A stretch of 38,765 bases of DNA. It comes from Lachnospiraceae bacterium (lineage in GTDB: Bacteria; Bacillota; Clostridia; Lachnospirales; Lachnospiraceae). The stretch spans positions 1-38,765 of the forward strand of contig VSNR01000015.1 of NCBI GenBank assembly GCA_009774345.1. The letters are read 5' to 3'. Shown in pieces: positions 15,616-25,639 of this stretch. A program made the translations under genes and the position numbers. The notes under the pieces are model-generated. The model saw only the letters and a list, made by a program, of their open reading frames with translations. It was not told where the DNA came from and did no database searches. Each line of letters starts with the position of its first letter. Within the stretch, counting starts at the first letter, position 1.

Positions 15616-18212
15616 TTATATTGATTGTAAACTAATTTTTCGCTGATGCCAACACTTATTTTTAACGAAAACAAACAAAATTATAAGTATCGCAGTCAGT
15701 GTGATACCTATTCCCGCCTTTAAGCCATAGGTAAAATAACAAAACTCAATATGATGTGCGCCTTTCTTGAGCTCAATGCCCATAAACATATCGTTCATTC
15801 GATAAATTTTGACGTGTGCACCGTCCACATAAGCGCTCCATCCCCTGCTGTACGGAACTGCCACACACAGCATCTGCGGCCTGTCGGCGGACACGTCGCA
15901 CATCAATTTATTGTTTCTCATCGCGATACCTGTAATCGGCGTTTGACGACGCTCCTTTACACAGTCTGCAAAATCATCAAAGTCATAGGCATATAATTTT
16001 AAATGATCCACCAAAAAACGTTCTTTCTTGTGAAAAGAAATCACAATCTCCTGCTCCTCGTCCAAAGATGCCGCTCCCATATTGACACCGGCATTTCCAT
16101 TGTAGAAACTTTCAGAAATATTCACTTCCTTGAGTCTGCCTTCGCTCGGAAGTTCCACCGAAAAACTGCCCCTCAAAGGCACCTCATCAAAAGATACATA
16201 ATTTTCGCCCTGCGTACCAAGCGCCGCCTTTAAAGTCAGCACCGCCCCGGGTTTCAGACGCAGCTCGCCATCCACAAGCTGCCCTTTCTCTATCTCTGCA
16301 ATCTGATAATGCAGCTGCCGCAGCTCATGTAAAGGTGCATCCTCTCTTGGAAGGGAGCCATCATAGTCCTGCACTGCTGCTGTATGTAAGATGATCTGCT
16401 GTTTCTCAAACCCGTTTCTGCCATCGTATACGCCATCCGCAAGCACCGTGTCATAAGTGTAAAAAAGCGGCAGCGCATTGCGGTTCTCATACAGCGTCCA
16501 CTCGCCGTCCTTGGTCTCTCTCACCCTGTGATATCCATAGGGTACGATCACCTCCGACGCCGTCCGTTTCAGCATATACTTCACGGCTGAGAGCGTCTCT
16601 AGTACGGTTCTCTGATCCAGACCTACATTCATATGGTTCATAGACGAATCCGGGTTCACATCCCACTCCAACAACGCATCTGTAAAACTGGGATTCTCTA
16701 TGCTGAAATATTCTGACAGCCCATTATAATTTTGTATCAGCGCGATATTCTGACCGGTTCTGGGCTCTGTAAATGTGCGCTCATTGCTGACGCGGTAAAT
16801 GCTCCTGTCCTGTATCAGCTCCGCCTGCACATCCCGCTCCTGCACATACGAGATCTCCCTGTCAATTGAATTGCACTGCCATGACATGCAGATCATCACA
16901 ACCATCACCACAAAAAAACTATACTGGCACCATCTGCGTTTCACCAGCGGAAACAAAACCAGCAGAAATATCAGAATCACACCATAACACGCCATCATCA
17001 TTCTGAAGGACTCTGTGTCAAACCAGTCTTTTTTCCTGCCCCACAAGCCTAAGATGCCAAAAACACCGACAAGAACCAGCTTTTGCAGGAGATTCAGCTC
17101 CTCCAAGGTATCCCAGCAGCTGACGACCAGAAAGGCGGCATAGAACACCAACAGCAGTTCCCATCTGTCATAAATCTCGCCAAAGCCGGACATGACACAG
17201 CTAACTGCCGGAATCCATGCGAGCACAAGCAGCAGGATCACATTCCTGCGCTCTGTTTGATGTCTCTTTGAGAACAGCACAAACAGCATTACAACCACAC
17301 CGATGACCATAATCGAAAAGACCTGATAATTCGAGTGTGGAAAGAACATATTGACCAGAAATTTTCTGATTTTTTTCCACGAGTCAAACAGTTGAAACTG
17401 CGTCTGGACATGGGCACGGTTGCTTGTGAGAAATCCCAGCACGGCAGGCACAAAGAGAAACGCAGCCAGCGCAAGCCCTGTCAGATATTCTGCCGCCACC
17501 CGCACAACCTTCATCACATTCTCCCGCAGGCTGCCGCGAATACGGATAAGACGATATAGTACATACACCCCCAGCGCAATCGAACCAATATAGAGATAAT
17601 AAAATCCAGAAAGGGCAAACAGAAACGTCCCCGCTGCAAGAATCCCCTGTCTCTTTTTTTCAGGATACGCTCACCGCCCAGCAGCAGCAGGGGCGTATAC
17701 ACCATCGCATGCACAAAGATGATATGAATATTTGCCTGCATCGTAAATCCGCTGAAGATATAGACAAACGTTCCTATCACATAGGCGGCTGTACTATGTG
17801 CCCGGTCATGCTCCCGCACAAACCACAAAAAGGTGATTCCGCCCAGATAGACTCTCAGATAAAACAAAAACGTATAAAAGAACGGGAGATACGCTTCCGG
17901 CACAAGTGCCGTCAGCAGATAAAACGGCTCTCCAAAACCATGCCAGTTGAGCGCAGTGATCAAATCATCTCCCATCCCAAGCTTTAGTTCAAACAGCGGA
18001 ATGACCAGATGTGCAAAAAATCCCCTGACTGCCCTGCTGACATAGAGCATCACTGGATACATCTGGGTCACAGCATCCCAGCCTCCCAGCGCCACATATC
18101 CATACTTGTACATATCATAGGTCTTTGGAATAATAAATCCCCAAAAACAGACAGAATAAACCAAATACGCTTTCGTCCGCTGATTCCATACTTTTGTAAA
18201 CGTCCCAAACAC
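15616..18212 (-). pseudogene. yfhO: YfhO-family membrane protein gene, frameshifted at an A7 run
   Basis: Two overlapping pieces form one YfhO-type GT-C-like protein. The first piece (from ATG 18212) codes residues 1-186: helix, GGWDAVTQMYP loop (Asp in the first outer loop), FELKLGMGDDLITALNWHGFGEPF, and several helices. At minus-strand A7 (17654-17660) the frame is lost and stops at 17514. The second piece carries on in the -1 frame with GILAAGTFLFALSGFYYLYIGS, further helices, and a long C-terminal extracytoplasmic domain with a last helix and tail. Adding one A restores a continuous protein of about 865 residues, the usual family size. Bacillus YfhO is linked to lipoteichoic-acid glycosylation. 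Either the gene is off, the run is variable, ribosomes slip -1, or the base is an assembly error. Confidence 0.87.
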
Positions 18213-18218
18213 TCCCCT

Positions 18219-19208
18219 TCAACCTTCGGCCTCTTCAATCTCCTCGTCCCGCGACAGGATTTCCCAGTAATAATACCGGGGCCGGTGCTTCGTCTCCATA
18301 TAATTCCTGCCCACATACTCCCCTATGATGCCAAGTGACAGCAGAATCGCCCCGCCAAGCACCCAGATTGACATCAATATGGACGACCATCCACTCACCG
18401 TATAGCCAAAATAGTGCTCATAAAAAATATGAATCACCATACCAACACCGACAAGCAGCGCCAAAATCCCCATCATAAATACCATCCGTATCGGCTTGAT
18501 GCTAAAGGAGGTGATCCCATCCACCGCCAGCGTAAACATCTTCGACAGAGAGTACTTGGATTCTCCCTGCATCCGCGGAAACACGTCAAAGTGTACAACG
18601 GAGGATTTGAGTCCGATATCCGGGATAATGCCGCGCAGAAATAGATTGACCTCCCCGTATTCCGCCAGTGCCGTCAGCGCCTTCTTGCTCATAAGCCGGT
18701 AATCCGCAGAATTTTCATAGATATTGCAGTCCATCACCTTCATCGACTTGTAGAACAAGGTCGCTGAGAGTTTCTTGAACAATCCGTCTGTGTCCCTTGA
18801 GTTGCGCACGCCGTACACAATCTCGTTCCCTTCCATATAGGCGCTGATAAAGCGTTCCATCGCATTCACATCCTGCTGCAAGTCAGCGTCGATCGTGATC
18901 GTGTAATCGCAGTATTTGACCGCGTACATCATCCCGGCAAGAATGGCATTCTGATGCCCTCTGTTGTGCGCAAACCGGAGTCCCTTGATCTCCTCATGCT
19001 CCTCATACAATCCTTTGATTATGTCCCAAGTCCTGTCCTTAGAGCCGTCATCCACAAACACAATCCGGCTCTGTTCGCAGACGATTTTTGCCTCTTTTAA
19101 TTCATGCAGCTTATTCAAAAGCTTTGCCGCTGAGGGCGCCAAAGCTTCCTCTTCATTAAAACAGGGAACCACAATATAGAGTATTCCTTTTTGTCTGTTG
19201 TTATCCAC
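18219..19208 (-). CDS. GtrB/ArnC-like GT2: polyprenyl-phosphate sugar synthase
   Basis: A 329-residue enzyme. The GT-A domain has YIVVPCFNEEEAL (11-23), FVDDGSKDRTW (51-61), HNRGHQNAIL and ITIDADLQQD (104-113, the DxD-bearing motif), then SADYRLM and QGESKYSLSKM, all hallmarks of the DPM1/GtrB group. Two C-terminal helices (about 235-255 and 270-292) and the tail MGRNYxETKxRPRY-like segment close the protein. These enzymes move a hexose from a UDP- or GDP-sugar to undecaprenyl phosphate on the cytoplasmic side. Start is GTG at 19208 with AAAGGATG before it. It lies 16 bases after the rhamnosidase gene and 6 before yfhO, a YfhO partner in other Firmicutes (CsbB/YfhO), supporting donor supply to that protein. 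Confidence 0.92.
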   Translation of the reverse strand: MDNNRQKGILYIVVPCFNEEEALAPSAAKLLNKLHELKEAKIVCEQSRIVFVDDGSKDRTWDIIKGLYEEHEEIKGLRFAHNRGHQNAILAGMMYAVKYCDYTITIDADLQQDVNAMERFISAYMEGNEIVYGVRNSRDTDGLFKKLSATLFYKSMKVMDCNIYENSADYRLMSKKALTALAEYGEVNLFLRGIIPDIGLKSSVVHFDVFPRMQGESKYSLSKMFTLAVDGITSFSIKPIRMVFMMGILALLVGVGMVIHIFYEHYFGYTVSGWSSILMSIWVLGGAILLSLGIIGEYVGRNYMETKHRPRYYYWEILSRDEEIEEAEG

Positions 19209-19224
19209 GTTTTGTTACATCCTT

Positions 19225-22200
19225 TCATAGATTCAGGGCAATGCGGTATTCATGCTCGCCGGCAGCGAGCAGCATGTTCTGGTACTGCGGGTCCGGAAGC
19301 GTGACTGTCGCCGTCGTATTCGCCGGAATCACAAAGCGAAACACCAGCTCATTGCCGTCCACATGCCATCCGCTCTCAATTGTACCATAGACGCTCTCGT
19401 AGCTTCCTGACACGTGTGTCAGTCCGCCGCCCACCTGCGGCTTGATATAGAAATGTTTATATCCGGGGTTATCCACATCTCTTTGGATGCCCAGCACATC
19501 ACTGTACAGCCACTGCCCCACGGTGCCAAGCCCGAAATGATTCATCGAGCCATTCACTGCATACGTTCCATCCCCGGTGTCATAACAGGTATTCCACCCC
19601 TCTGTGATCGTGGTCTGCCCATAGGACAGCATATCATTCCACGATGGATAGGTATCCTGCTGCAAGATGCGGTATGCTGTGTCCACATATCCATATCTGC
19701 ACAGCACTGGCAGCAGAAACTGTGTCGCGACATAGCCTGTATTCAGGTGATAGTCATTTGCAGCCACTGCATTGTTGAGACACGCTGCGCCCTTCTCTTC
19801 AAGCTCCTCTGGATACAGGCCATACGCCAGACCCAGCGTATAGGCAGATTGCAGCCAGCAGTCGATGGAGCCGTCCTCATTGATATAATGCGCCTGCCAT
19901 GCATCCCTATATTGATTGTAAACCTTCTCATACATTAAGGCAATGTCCTTTTCCCCAATATCTGCACTCATTTTTGACAAAAGTCCCGCCACATATGCAC
20001 ACTGCGCCGTATTTGCGATCTCATCCTCCAGCCCTGCCACTGCGTTGTGGTCGCTGTAATTGTGCTGCCTGCGCACAAAATCCTCGCTCGTGTCCACAAG
20101 ATAATCCACATATCTGCACATCGCAGCCAAGTTCTCTGCAATGAGTTCCCGGTCTCCATACTGCTGATACAGCTCCCAGATGAGGATAATGCCCGCGTCA
20201 CTCCATCCGTTTGCGCCGCTGTCCATATGGATGCTGGGCGCGATCTCTGGAAATGCTCCGTTTTCACACTGGCCGCCAATCAGCATATTCACATATTTGG
20301 ACAGATAATTATGCACATCTGCGTTGTATGCCGCTGTGCGGGCAAAGACCTGCGCGTCCCCCGCCCACCCAAAGCGCTCATCCCGCTGCGGGCAGTCTGT
20401 CGGCACATCCAGAAAATTGCTTAACTGTGTCCAGTAAATGCACTCATACAGCTGATTGATGCGCTCGTCAGAGCACGTAAAATACCCTGTCCTTCTGTTC
20501 TGGGTGCTAAGCACCAGCCCTGTGACATCCTCCGCCGGCAGCGCCTCATCCACCCCCGTAATCTGCACATAGCGAAAGCCGCGGCACACCAGTTTGGGCA
20601 GATAGGTCTCCCTGCCGGCACCACTCATCCTATAATAATCTGTGTTCTTCGCCGTATAGAGATTCTGCGTCCAGATCGTCCCGACCGCATCATCGCGGCA
20701 GGTCATCCTGCTGTCATTCAGCGCTTCCGCGTAACGTATCGTGACCGTCTGTCCCTGCTTTTTCTCGGTATTTCTAAGGACAATCTCACAGTTTCCATTG
20801 AAGTTCTGTCCAAAGTCATAGACATACACACCCGCAGCAGGTTCAGACACTGCAACCGGCTTGCGCGTCTCGATGCACCGGACCGCAGGCGCCTCGCTGG
20901 CTCTTTTTTCCAGCGTGTCATACTCGGAAAACACTTCCGCCTGCTGCCAGCCGTCCGCTGCAAATCCGCGCTCACACCAGCCCCTCTCCTCACGCACAGC
21001 ATCGTAATATTCTCCCAGAAACATATCATCATTTCGAACAGGCCCATCCGCGCAGGCCTGCCATGCGTCGTCCGTGACAAGAATCTGTGTACTGCGGTCC
21101 TCATACTGTACTACCAGCTTTGCCTGTAAGGCAATCTGATCTCCCCAGTCCGCATTCGCCTTGTCATATCTGCCATGACCCAAAACGGCGCCAATGACAT
21201 GCTGTGTCTGCTCCGCCGCCAAAAACTGCGTGACATCATAAGTCTGATAGTATGTCTCTCTGTCATAAATGGAACGCCCCGGCGCAAGATACGCCCCGCT
21301 GACATCCTCCCCGTCCAGATAGATCCGATAATCTCCCAGCGAGGTGACATAGAGCCTTGCGGCATGCACAGGACTGTCTGTTTTCTTATCAAATACACAG
21401 CGCAGCATGGGGGCTGGCTCCTCCACCCCGGGCGTCAGCAGAAATCCCGACGATGCTTCGCACCAGCCGTCTGTCACTTTGCAATAATATGGAGAAAACA
21501 GCGTATTCTCTATATTTTTATTATCAAAATCCTCCAATAAAAGCACTTCCCCAGTGCGCCCCTGTGTCACGCAGAGATTGTCGTAATACGCATAGTATGC
21601 CCCTCTGTCCGTCCAAAAACCCAGATTTCCAAGCGCCTTACGCCGTCCAAGCTCCGTGTGCAGCACAGGGCTGCCGTCAATGCTGGCTTCCACTGCCGTC
21701 TCCTTGATCTCTAGGCGGACATGATGCGTCTTTTCGCCAAAATCCCCTGAAAAACTCTCCTCCAAGACAACGCGCTCTCTCATGACCTCATCCACGTTGG
21801 AGAGCGATACAATGGAGAAGGATACCGCGTCGCCCAGCGTGTCAAACTCACACCGAAAATAGTCCCCGTACTGGTTGGTGTCCATTCCCCACACCACACC
21901 AGAACGCGTCCTGCCCAGCAGGACATCATACTCAATCGTATAGCAGGCTTCCTCCTCTGGTACATCTTTGGTATCCTGCTGCGCGCGAATCCCAATCCAT
22001 GAAGCGCCGCTCCAGTCATTGTCCGTCAGCCCCATCTCAAATGCCGCGTTCTCTGTACTCTCTGCCAGCTTTCCATCCTCATCCCAGACAAATACTTTCC
22101 ACACATAACCCGTTCCAGCCAAGAGTCCGCTTCCCTGATAGGGCACCGCCGCTGAGATTCCAGACGCTGTCCTGCCGCTGTCCCAGAGATACTCCCCCGC

Positions 22201-22437
22201 CGCCAGCTGTTCCTGAGACGCCGCCACCACGATTCTGTAAGCCGTCTGCTGGTGGCGGCCATCCTCCTGCATACGCCACCCAAAGAGCGGATTCTGTTCA
22301 ATGCCGATAGGATTTTTCATATAATTCACTGTAAGATCTGTAATCTTACTAGGTTCTTCGTGCCTGCTGCACCCGCCGCCAAGCAGTGCTGCCAGTGCCG
22401 CAGCCGCCAAGATCTTCCTCATTCCTGTCCGTATCAT
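19225..22437 (-). CDS. Lipoprotein alpha-L-rhamnosidase-like GH78 enzyme
   Basis: A 1070-residue surface lipoprotein. The signal peptide ends in GGGC with lipidated Cys23. After an N-terminal fibronectin-like domain (about 32-135), a laminin-G/concanavalin-like insert (about 160-310) and beta domains, the GH78 (alpha/alpha)6 barrel runs from about 650 to 960. Its signatures are DVPTDCPQRDERFGWAGD with the general acid Glu687 and Asp694, and TTITEGWNTCYD with Glu946, matching the family's second catalytic Glu. A C-terminal beta sandwich follows. It would release terminal L-rhamnose (or a similar sugar) outside the cell. AGAGGAG precedes the ATG. Its place between the DUF4956 and GtrB genes, rather than in a polysaccharide-utilisation locus with transporters, suggests it works on the cell's own glycan; that is inference. 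Confidence 0.92.
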   Translation of the reverse strand: MIRTGMRKILAAAALAALLGGGCSRHEEPSKITDLTVNYMKNPIGIEQNPLFGWRMQEDGRHQQTAYRIVVAASQEQLAAGEYLWDSGRTASGISAAVPYQGSGLLAGTGYVWKVFVWDEDGKLAESTENAAFEMGLTDNDWSGASWIGIRAQQDTKDVPEEEACYTIEYDVLLGRTRSGVVWGMDTNQYGDYFRCEFDTLGDAVSFSIVSLSNVDEVMRERVVLEESFSGDFGEKTHHVRLEIKETAVEASIDGSPVLHTELGRRKALGNLGFWTDRGAYYAYYDNLCVTQGRTGEVLLLEDFDNKNIENTLFSPYYCKVTDGWCEASSGFLLTPGVEEPAPMLRCVFDKKTDSPVHAARLYVTSLGDYRIYLDGEDVSGAYLAPGRSIYDRETYYQTYDVTQFLAAEQTQHVIGAVLGHGRYDKANADWGDQIALQAKLVVQYEDRSTQILVTDDAWQACADGPVRNDDMFLGEYYDAVREERGWCERGFAADGWQQAEVFSEYDTLEKRASEAPAVRCIETRKPVAVSEPAAGVYVYDFGQNFNGNCEIVLRNTEKKQGQTVTIRYAEALNDSRMTCRDDAVGTIWTQNLYTAKNTDYYRMSGAGRETYLPKLVCRGFRYVQITGVDEALPAEDVTGLVLSTQNRRTGYFTCSDERINQLYECIYWTQLSNFLDVPTDCPQRDERFGWAGDAQVFARTAAYNADVHNYLSKYVNMLIGGQCENGAFPEIAPSIHMDSGANGWSDAGIILIWELYQQYGDRELIAENLAAMCRYVDYLVDTSEDFVRRQHNYSDHNAVAGLEDEIANTAQCAYVAGLLSKMSADIGEKDIALMYEKVYNQYRDAWQAHYINEDGSIDCWLQSAYTLGLAYGLYPEELEEKGAACLNNAVAANDYHLNTGYVATQFLLPVLCRYGYVDTAYRILQQDTYPSWNDMLSYGQTTITEGWNTCYDTGDGTYAVNGSMNHFGLGTVGQWLYSDVLGIQRDVDNPGYKHFYIKPQVGGGLTHVSGSYESVYGTIESGWHVDGNELVFRFVIPANTTATVTLPDPQYQNMLLAAGEHEYRIALNL

Positions 22438-22474
22438 ATCTCTCCTCTTTTCTCCACTGCCAGTACGCAGGAAA

Positions 22475-22503
22475 GCCGGTCATGCTGCTGTCACATAACC
22501 GGC
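22475..22503 (-). promoter_or_regulatory. Intergenic stem-loop between DUF4956 and GH78 genes
   Basis: In the 80-base gap the minus strand can fold a 10-base-pair stem (one G-U pair): GCCGGTTATG, a 9-base loop, CATGACCGGC. It is followed only by TTTCC, so it is a poor terminator. It could be an attenuator or an mRNA-processing or stability element that sets the level of the rhamnosidase relative to the upstream trio. Confidence 0.5.
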
Positions 22504-22517
22504 CATATCCCCCATGA

Positions 22518-23192
22518 TCAGAAGGTCACTTCCCCATCATGGTCAATCATAGATACATACAAAATCCCCTCAAGGCTCCCGATGCTCTGCACCAGCGCGC
22601 CGCCGTCCTTCACCCGAAGCTCCATGACAATGCTGGTTCTCTCCGGGGTGATGTTTCTGGATTTTACTTTATAATACTTCGTATACTGCGATACAATGTC
22701 ATGGATGTCATTCTCCATATCACAGTACATCGCCTGCACCATCAGAATCATCGGCGCCTGCATGACAGGGACTTTGTCCAGCACAAAGATCACGGCTGTC
22801 ACCGCAATGGACAAGATCGCAGCAATGTCAAACAAGCCTGTACCGCAGATAATTCCGACTGCCAGGGACCAGAACATAAACACCAAATCCAGCGGGTCCT
22901 TGACTGCTGTCCTGAAACGCACGATCGAGAGCGCACCCACCATACCAAGCGAAACCACAATGCTTGACTGTATCGTGATAATCACGGCTGCTGTGATCAG
23001 CGCAGTCGCGGCAAGCGAGATATTAAAGCTCTTATTATAAAAGGTCTTGCGCGTAAAAATCCTGTAAATAAAGAAAATATACAATGACAGCAGAAGCGTC
23101 ACGCCCAGAACCACCAAGATTTCTGAGACCGACAGCTCCGCCATGCTGATACTGCTGACAAATGATTTTTTAAGGACATCCTTGATACTCAT
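22518..23192 (-). CDS. DUF4956 membrane protein
   Basis: A 224-residue protein with four predicted helices (about 24-44, 58-76, 82-100, 108-140) and a soluble C-terminal ACT-like half (about 150-224, ending YVSMIDHDGEVTF). The segment GALSIVRFRTAVKDPLDLVFMFWSLAVGI is diagnostic of DUF4956. The family has no proven biochemical function as far as I know, but is repeatedly found next to VTC-domain and CotH proteins, as here. It overlaps the VTC-domain gene by four bases (ATGA), which suggests the membrane protein and polymerase are made in fixed ratio and may form a complex. Confidence 0.92.
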   Translation of the reverse strand: MSIKDVLKKSFVSSISMAELSVSEILVVLGVTLLLSLYIFFIYRIFTRKTFYNKSFNISLAATALITAAVIITIQSSIVVSLGMVGALSIVRFRTAVKDPLDLVFMFWSLAVGIICGTGLFDIAAILSIAVTAVIFVLDKVPVMQAPMILMVQAMYCDMENDIHDIVSQYTKYYKVKSRNITPERTSIVMELRVKDGGALVQSIGSLEGILYVSMIDHDGEVTF

Positions 23193-23890
23193 ACTTTATT
23201 TCCTCCCGCTAAGCTGTACTTTCTGCACAGATAGTATTTTGAATAGGTCGTCTGGCGCATCTTCTCAAGCTGTGCTGCCGCGTATAGAAAATCTGGAATC
23301 AGCGCATCAAACTTCACTTCCAGCACATGCTGGCCAAGCGGCATCACCGGTCTTGTCACAATCCCTGCATCCAGAAACTGCTCCACCATGCTGCTCGAAC
23401 TGACATTCCGGTCCAGTGTCACCCGGACATTCCCATCCCTGTATATATACGGCACCCGCTCATACTCCACAATCACCTTTGGCACGAGCAGGCGGACCTG
23501 CTGCCAGAGACAAAACTTGCGGTAGACGGGCGCATCGACAGCATCCATCGCAAGCGGCTGCCCCGCCAGAATCCTTCTGCACAGCGCCTCATCAATGACG
23601 CATGCCGTCTTCTTGGTCTTTCCACGCTCTTTTCGCTTGAGCTCAAGCCGGATGTAAGACAATTTCTGATCGTAAATCCGAATCCTGAACTTTTCTCTTG
23701 GGTCGTTGCCGTTTAGATTGTCCTTCATGCAGCTGTCGCAGTAATCATCAAAATAAAGACTCCGAATCCGGTACTGGTTGTCCTCCCCAGCGTGGGCATC
23801 ACACTCCATCAGCCCCTTGATATTATTCTGTATCAGGGCAAGCTGCTGCTCCGAGCAGATATATTTGTACTCATGCCTGTATTCACTCAT
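23189..23890 (-). CDS. VTC-type polyphosphate polymerase domain protein
   Basis: A 233-residue CYTH/triphosphate-tunnel protein. Tunnel residues known from yeast Vtc4 are visible: RSLYFDD, KFRIRIYD (RxR), RLELKRKERGKTKK (ExK-type basic strand), RVTLDRNV, VLEVKFDALIP (Glu and Lys of the metal/substrate site) and SKYYLC near the C-terminus. It may polymerise or bind polyphosphate or another triphosphate substrate. The true start is ATG 23890; the frame is open upstream but that part overlaps the CotH gene. It overlaps CotH by 8 bases and DUF4956 by 4, so the three are translationally coupled. Having no membrane helix itself, it probably docks to DUF4956. Confidence 0.9.
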   Translation of the reverse strand: MSEYRHEYKYICSEQQLALIQNNIKGLMECDAHAGEDNQYRIRSLYFDDYCDSCMKDNLNGNDPREKFRIRIYDQKLSYIRLELKRKERGKTKKTACVIDEALCRRILAGQPLAMDAVDAPVYRKFCLWQQVRLLVPKVIVEYERVPYIYRDGNVRVTLDRNVSSSSMVEQFLDAGIVTRPVMPLGQHVLEVKFDALIPDFLYAAAQLEKMRQTTYSKYYLCRKYSLAGGNKV

Positions 23891-25604
23891 CCCGCAGCTC
23901 CTCCCACTCCTGCGCCAGAAAGTCCAGACGCTCGTCCAGAAACGTGACCAGCTCCTCCACCTTTCCCTCATGCATTGTCCGCTTTGCCTCCAGTCCATCT
24001 GTCTGCGGAAAGGTATTCCAGCGAATCATATTGCAGTCATTCGACGCATTGATCTGCCTGCTGTATCCGTCAATCAGATGCGCCGCTTCCCTGCGCATCT
24101 GCGGTTCCAGCTCCCGGAAAAAAATGTCCGCCACAAGACGCCTGAAATCCTCCTGCTGATACAGCGCAAACCAGAGATCGGAGTCCTTCTCCTGCACCGC
24201 AGCGTACAGGCCAGCCGGGTCATGCAGGTCAATGCCGTCATTCGTGATGCCAGACGCCGCAATCGACTTGTCGTAATCCCAGCAGGGTCCCGCATAGAAT
24301 TTCCTGCTCACACTGTCTGGGTATTTATAAAAAAACTGGCTCGTGTACGATGCATCCAGATTCTTGACCAGCTCCTCCACCAGATATTTGCGCGCAAAGG
24401 AATCTGTGTCAATATAGTCACTGTAGTGCGCCCCTGTATAGGGACTGTATCCATCGGGTGAAAATACCGCATCCTCAAAATCCTGATAAAGCCCCGACAC
24501 ATAGGCAACCTGCTCATGGGAGGCATACTTGGGACTCTCAAACACCACCGCCTGCATCCTTGAAGTCAGAAAACCGCTCGCTTCCAGTCCATAGCGGTCG
24601 CTGGTCTCGATCTCCATCAGATACCCGCCTGTGATGTCCGCCGGCTCCTCCTCAATCAAGTATCCCTTGGTGCTGAAAAGCCGCCCCATCGGCTCCATAA
24701 AAAATTCCAGCGCCTCGGGATCCAGACCGTCATTCATCGCCTCCATCTCTTTCTCAAGATCGCTGATATTGATTCGGTTCTTTCCGATTTCAATCTTTTC
24801 TGAGAGCAGATAATTGCCAAGGAATTTGCCGTTTGCATACACGTCCACAAACTGCACATCCGGCGTATAGTCCAGCCCAAGCATCTTTGCGATCGAAAAC
24901 GCCACCGCATTGCGAAGCAGAGTATCGTCAAAAGCGTTTGCGGTCAAAATCCACTTCTTGGCTGTCCCCATGCCAAATAAGTCTGCTTTTTTACTCAATT
25001 TCAACAAATAGGACTTCTTGTCCGTCTCCTCAAAGGAGGAGTTACCGCGGCAGTGGATGTTCTCGATCTCCCCCTCAAAATACCGATGCCCCCTGCCGTC
25101 TAATATGGTCATTGTGCCTGACTCCGAATTTTCTTTGGCAGCGTGAAGCTGCTCTAAAGAACCCGACTGTGTTTCCAGAAAGACCGATGCAAGATCTGAC
25201 GTGTACATCACCTCAAGCTGGTAGTCACCGCTGTCCTTGGCTGCTCCATCCCGCAGCGCATGGCTGCCCTCTTTTAAACGCTTTTTGCCGCCATAAGCAA
25301 TTTTTTTGCCGTCCAGCAAAATCTCCTCTGCGCCTGTAAATGTCAGGTTCAGCTTTTTATTTCTGAGCGCCCCCGGCAGAAACAGGCAGTACGTGTTGTC
25401 CTGTTCATTTTTCCACCACTCGATACACAGACTGCCGCTCCACACAGAGAGCGAAAACGCTCCCTCTGTATCCGTTTCCTGCGCTTCCACAAAATATTGT
25501 TTGCCATATGGATTTCCATCATCCCACAGAACAATCCCAATAACTGCCAATGCCATGAAATACAGCGTCACCGCTCTCACGGCAAATTTTCTATCTATTA
25601 TCAT
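23883..25604 (-). CDS. CotH-type protein kinase-like membrane protein
   Basis: A 573-residue protein with one N-terminal helix (about 10-27) followed by an extracytoplasmic region: a beta-rich domain (about 45-160), then the CotH kinase domain. Motifs: HCRGNSS (184-190), KKSYLLKL, KKWILTANAFDDTLLRN, VDVYANGKFLGNYLLSEKI, LVKNLDAS (Asp417) and CWDYDKS (Asp443, Asp445), all family landmarks. Bacillus CotH phosphorylates spore-coat proteins. ATG 25604 was chosen because the promoter predicts a transcript start near 25633; an upstream ATG at 25625 would leave almost no leader. It heads the CotH-VTC-DUF4956-GH78 operon. The substrate here is unknown and is unlikely to be a spore-coat protein given the envelope setting. 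Confidence 0.9.
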   Translation of the reverse strand: MIIDRKFAVRAVTLYFMALAVIGIVLWDDGNPYGKQYFVEAQETDTEGAFSLSVWSGSLCIEWWKNEQDNTYCLFLPGALRNKKLNLTFTGAEEILLDGKKIAYGGKKRLKEGSHALRDGAAKDSGDYQLEVMYTSDLASVFLETQSGSLEQLHAAKENSESGTMTILDGRGHRYFEGEIENIHCRGNSSFEETDKKSYLLKLSKKADLFGMGTAKKWILTANAFDDTLLRNAVAFSIAKMLGLDYTPDVQFVDVYANGKFLGNYLLSEKIEIGKNRINISDLEKEMEAMNDGLDPEALEFFMEPMGRLFSTKGYLIEEEPADITGGYLMEIETSDRYGLEASGFLTSRMQAVVFESPKYASHEQVAYVSGLYQDFEDAVFSPDGYSPYTGAHYSDYIDTDSFARKYLVEELVKNLDASYTSQFFYKYPDSVSRKFYAGPCWDYDKSIAASGITNDGIDLHDPAGLYAAVQEKDSDLWFALYQQEDFRRLVADIFFRELEPQMRREAAHLIDGYSRQINASNDCNMIRWNTFPQTDGLEAKRTMHEGKVEELVTFLDERLDFLAQEWEELRDE

Positions 25605-25639
25605 AATTCCCAATATTCTCCACATAAATATAGTTAATA

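Noticed and set aside
17514..17653. A separate short membrane protein ending at 17514
   Set aside because: After the A7 run this frame codes residues unlike the YfhO family while the -1 frame continues it exactly, so it is an out-of-frame tail.
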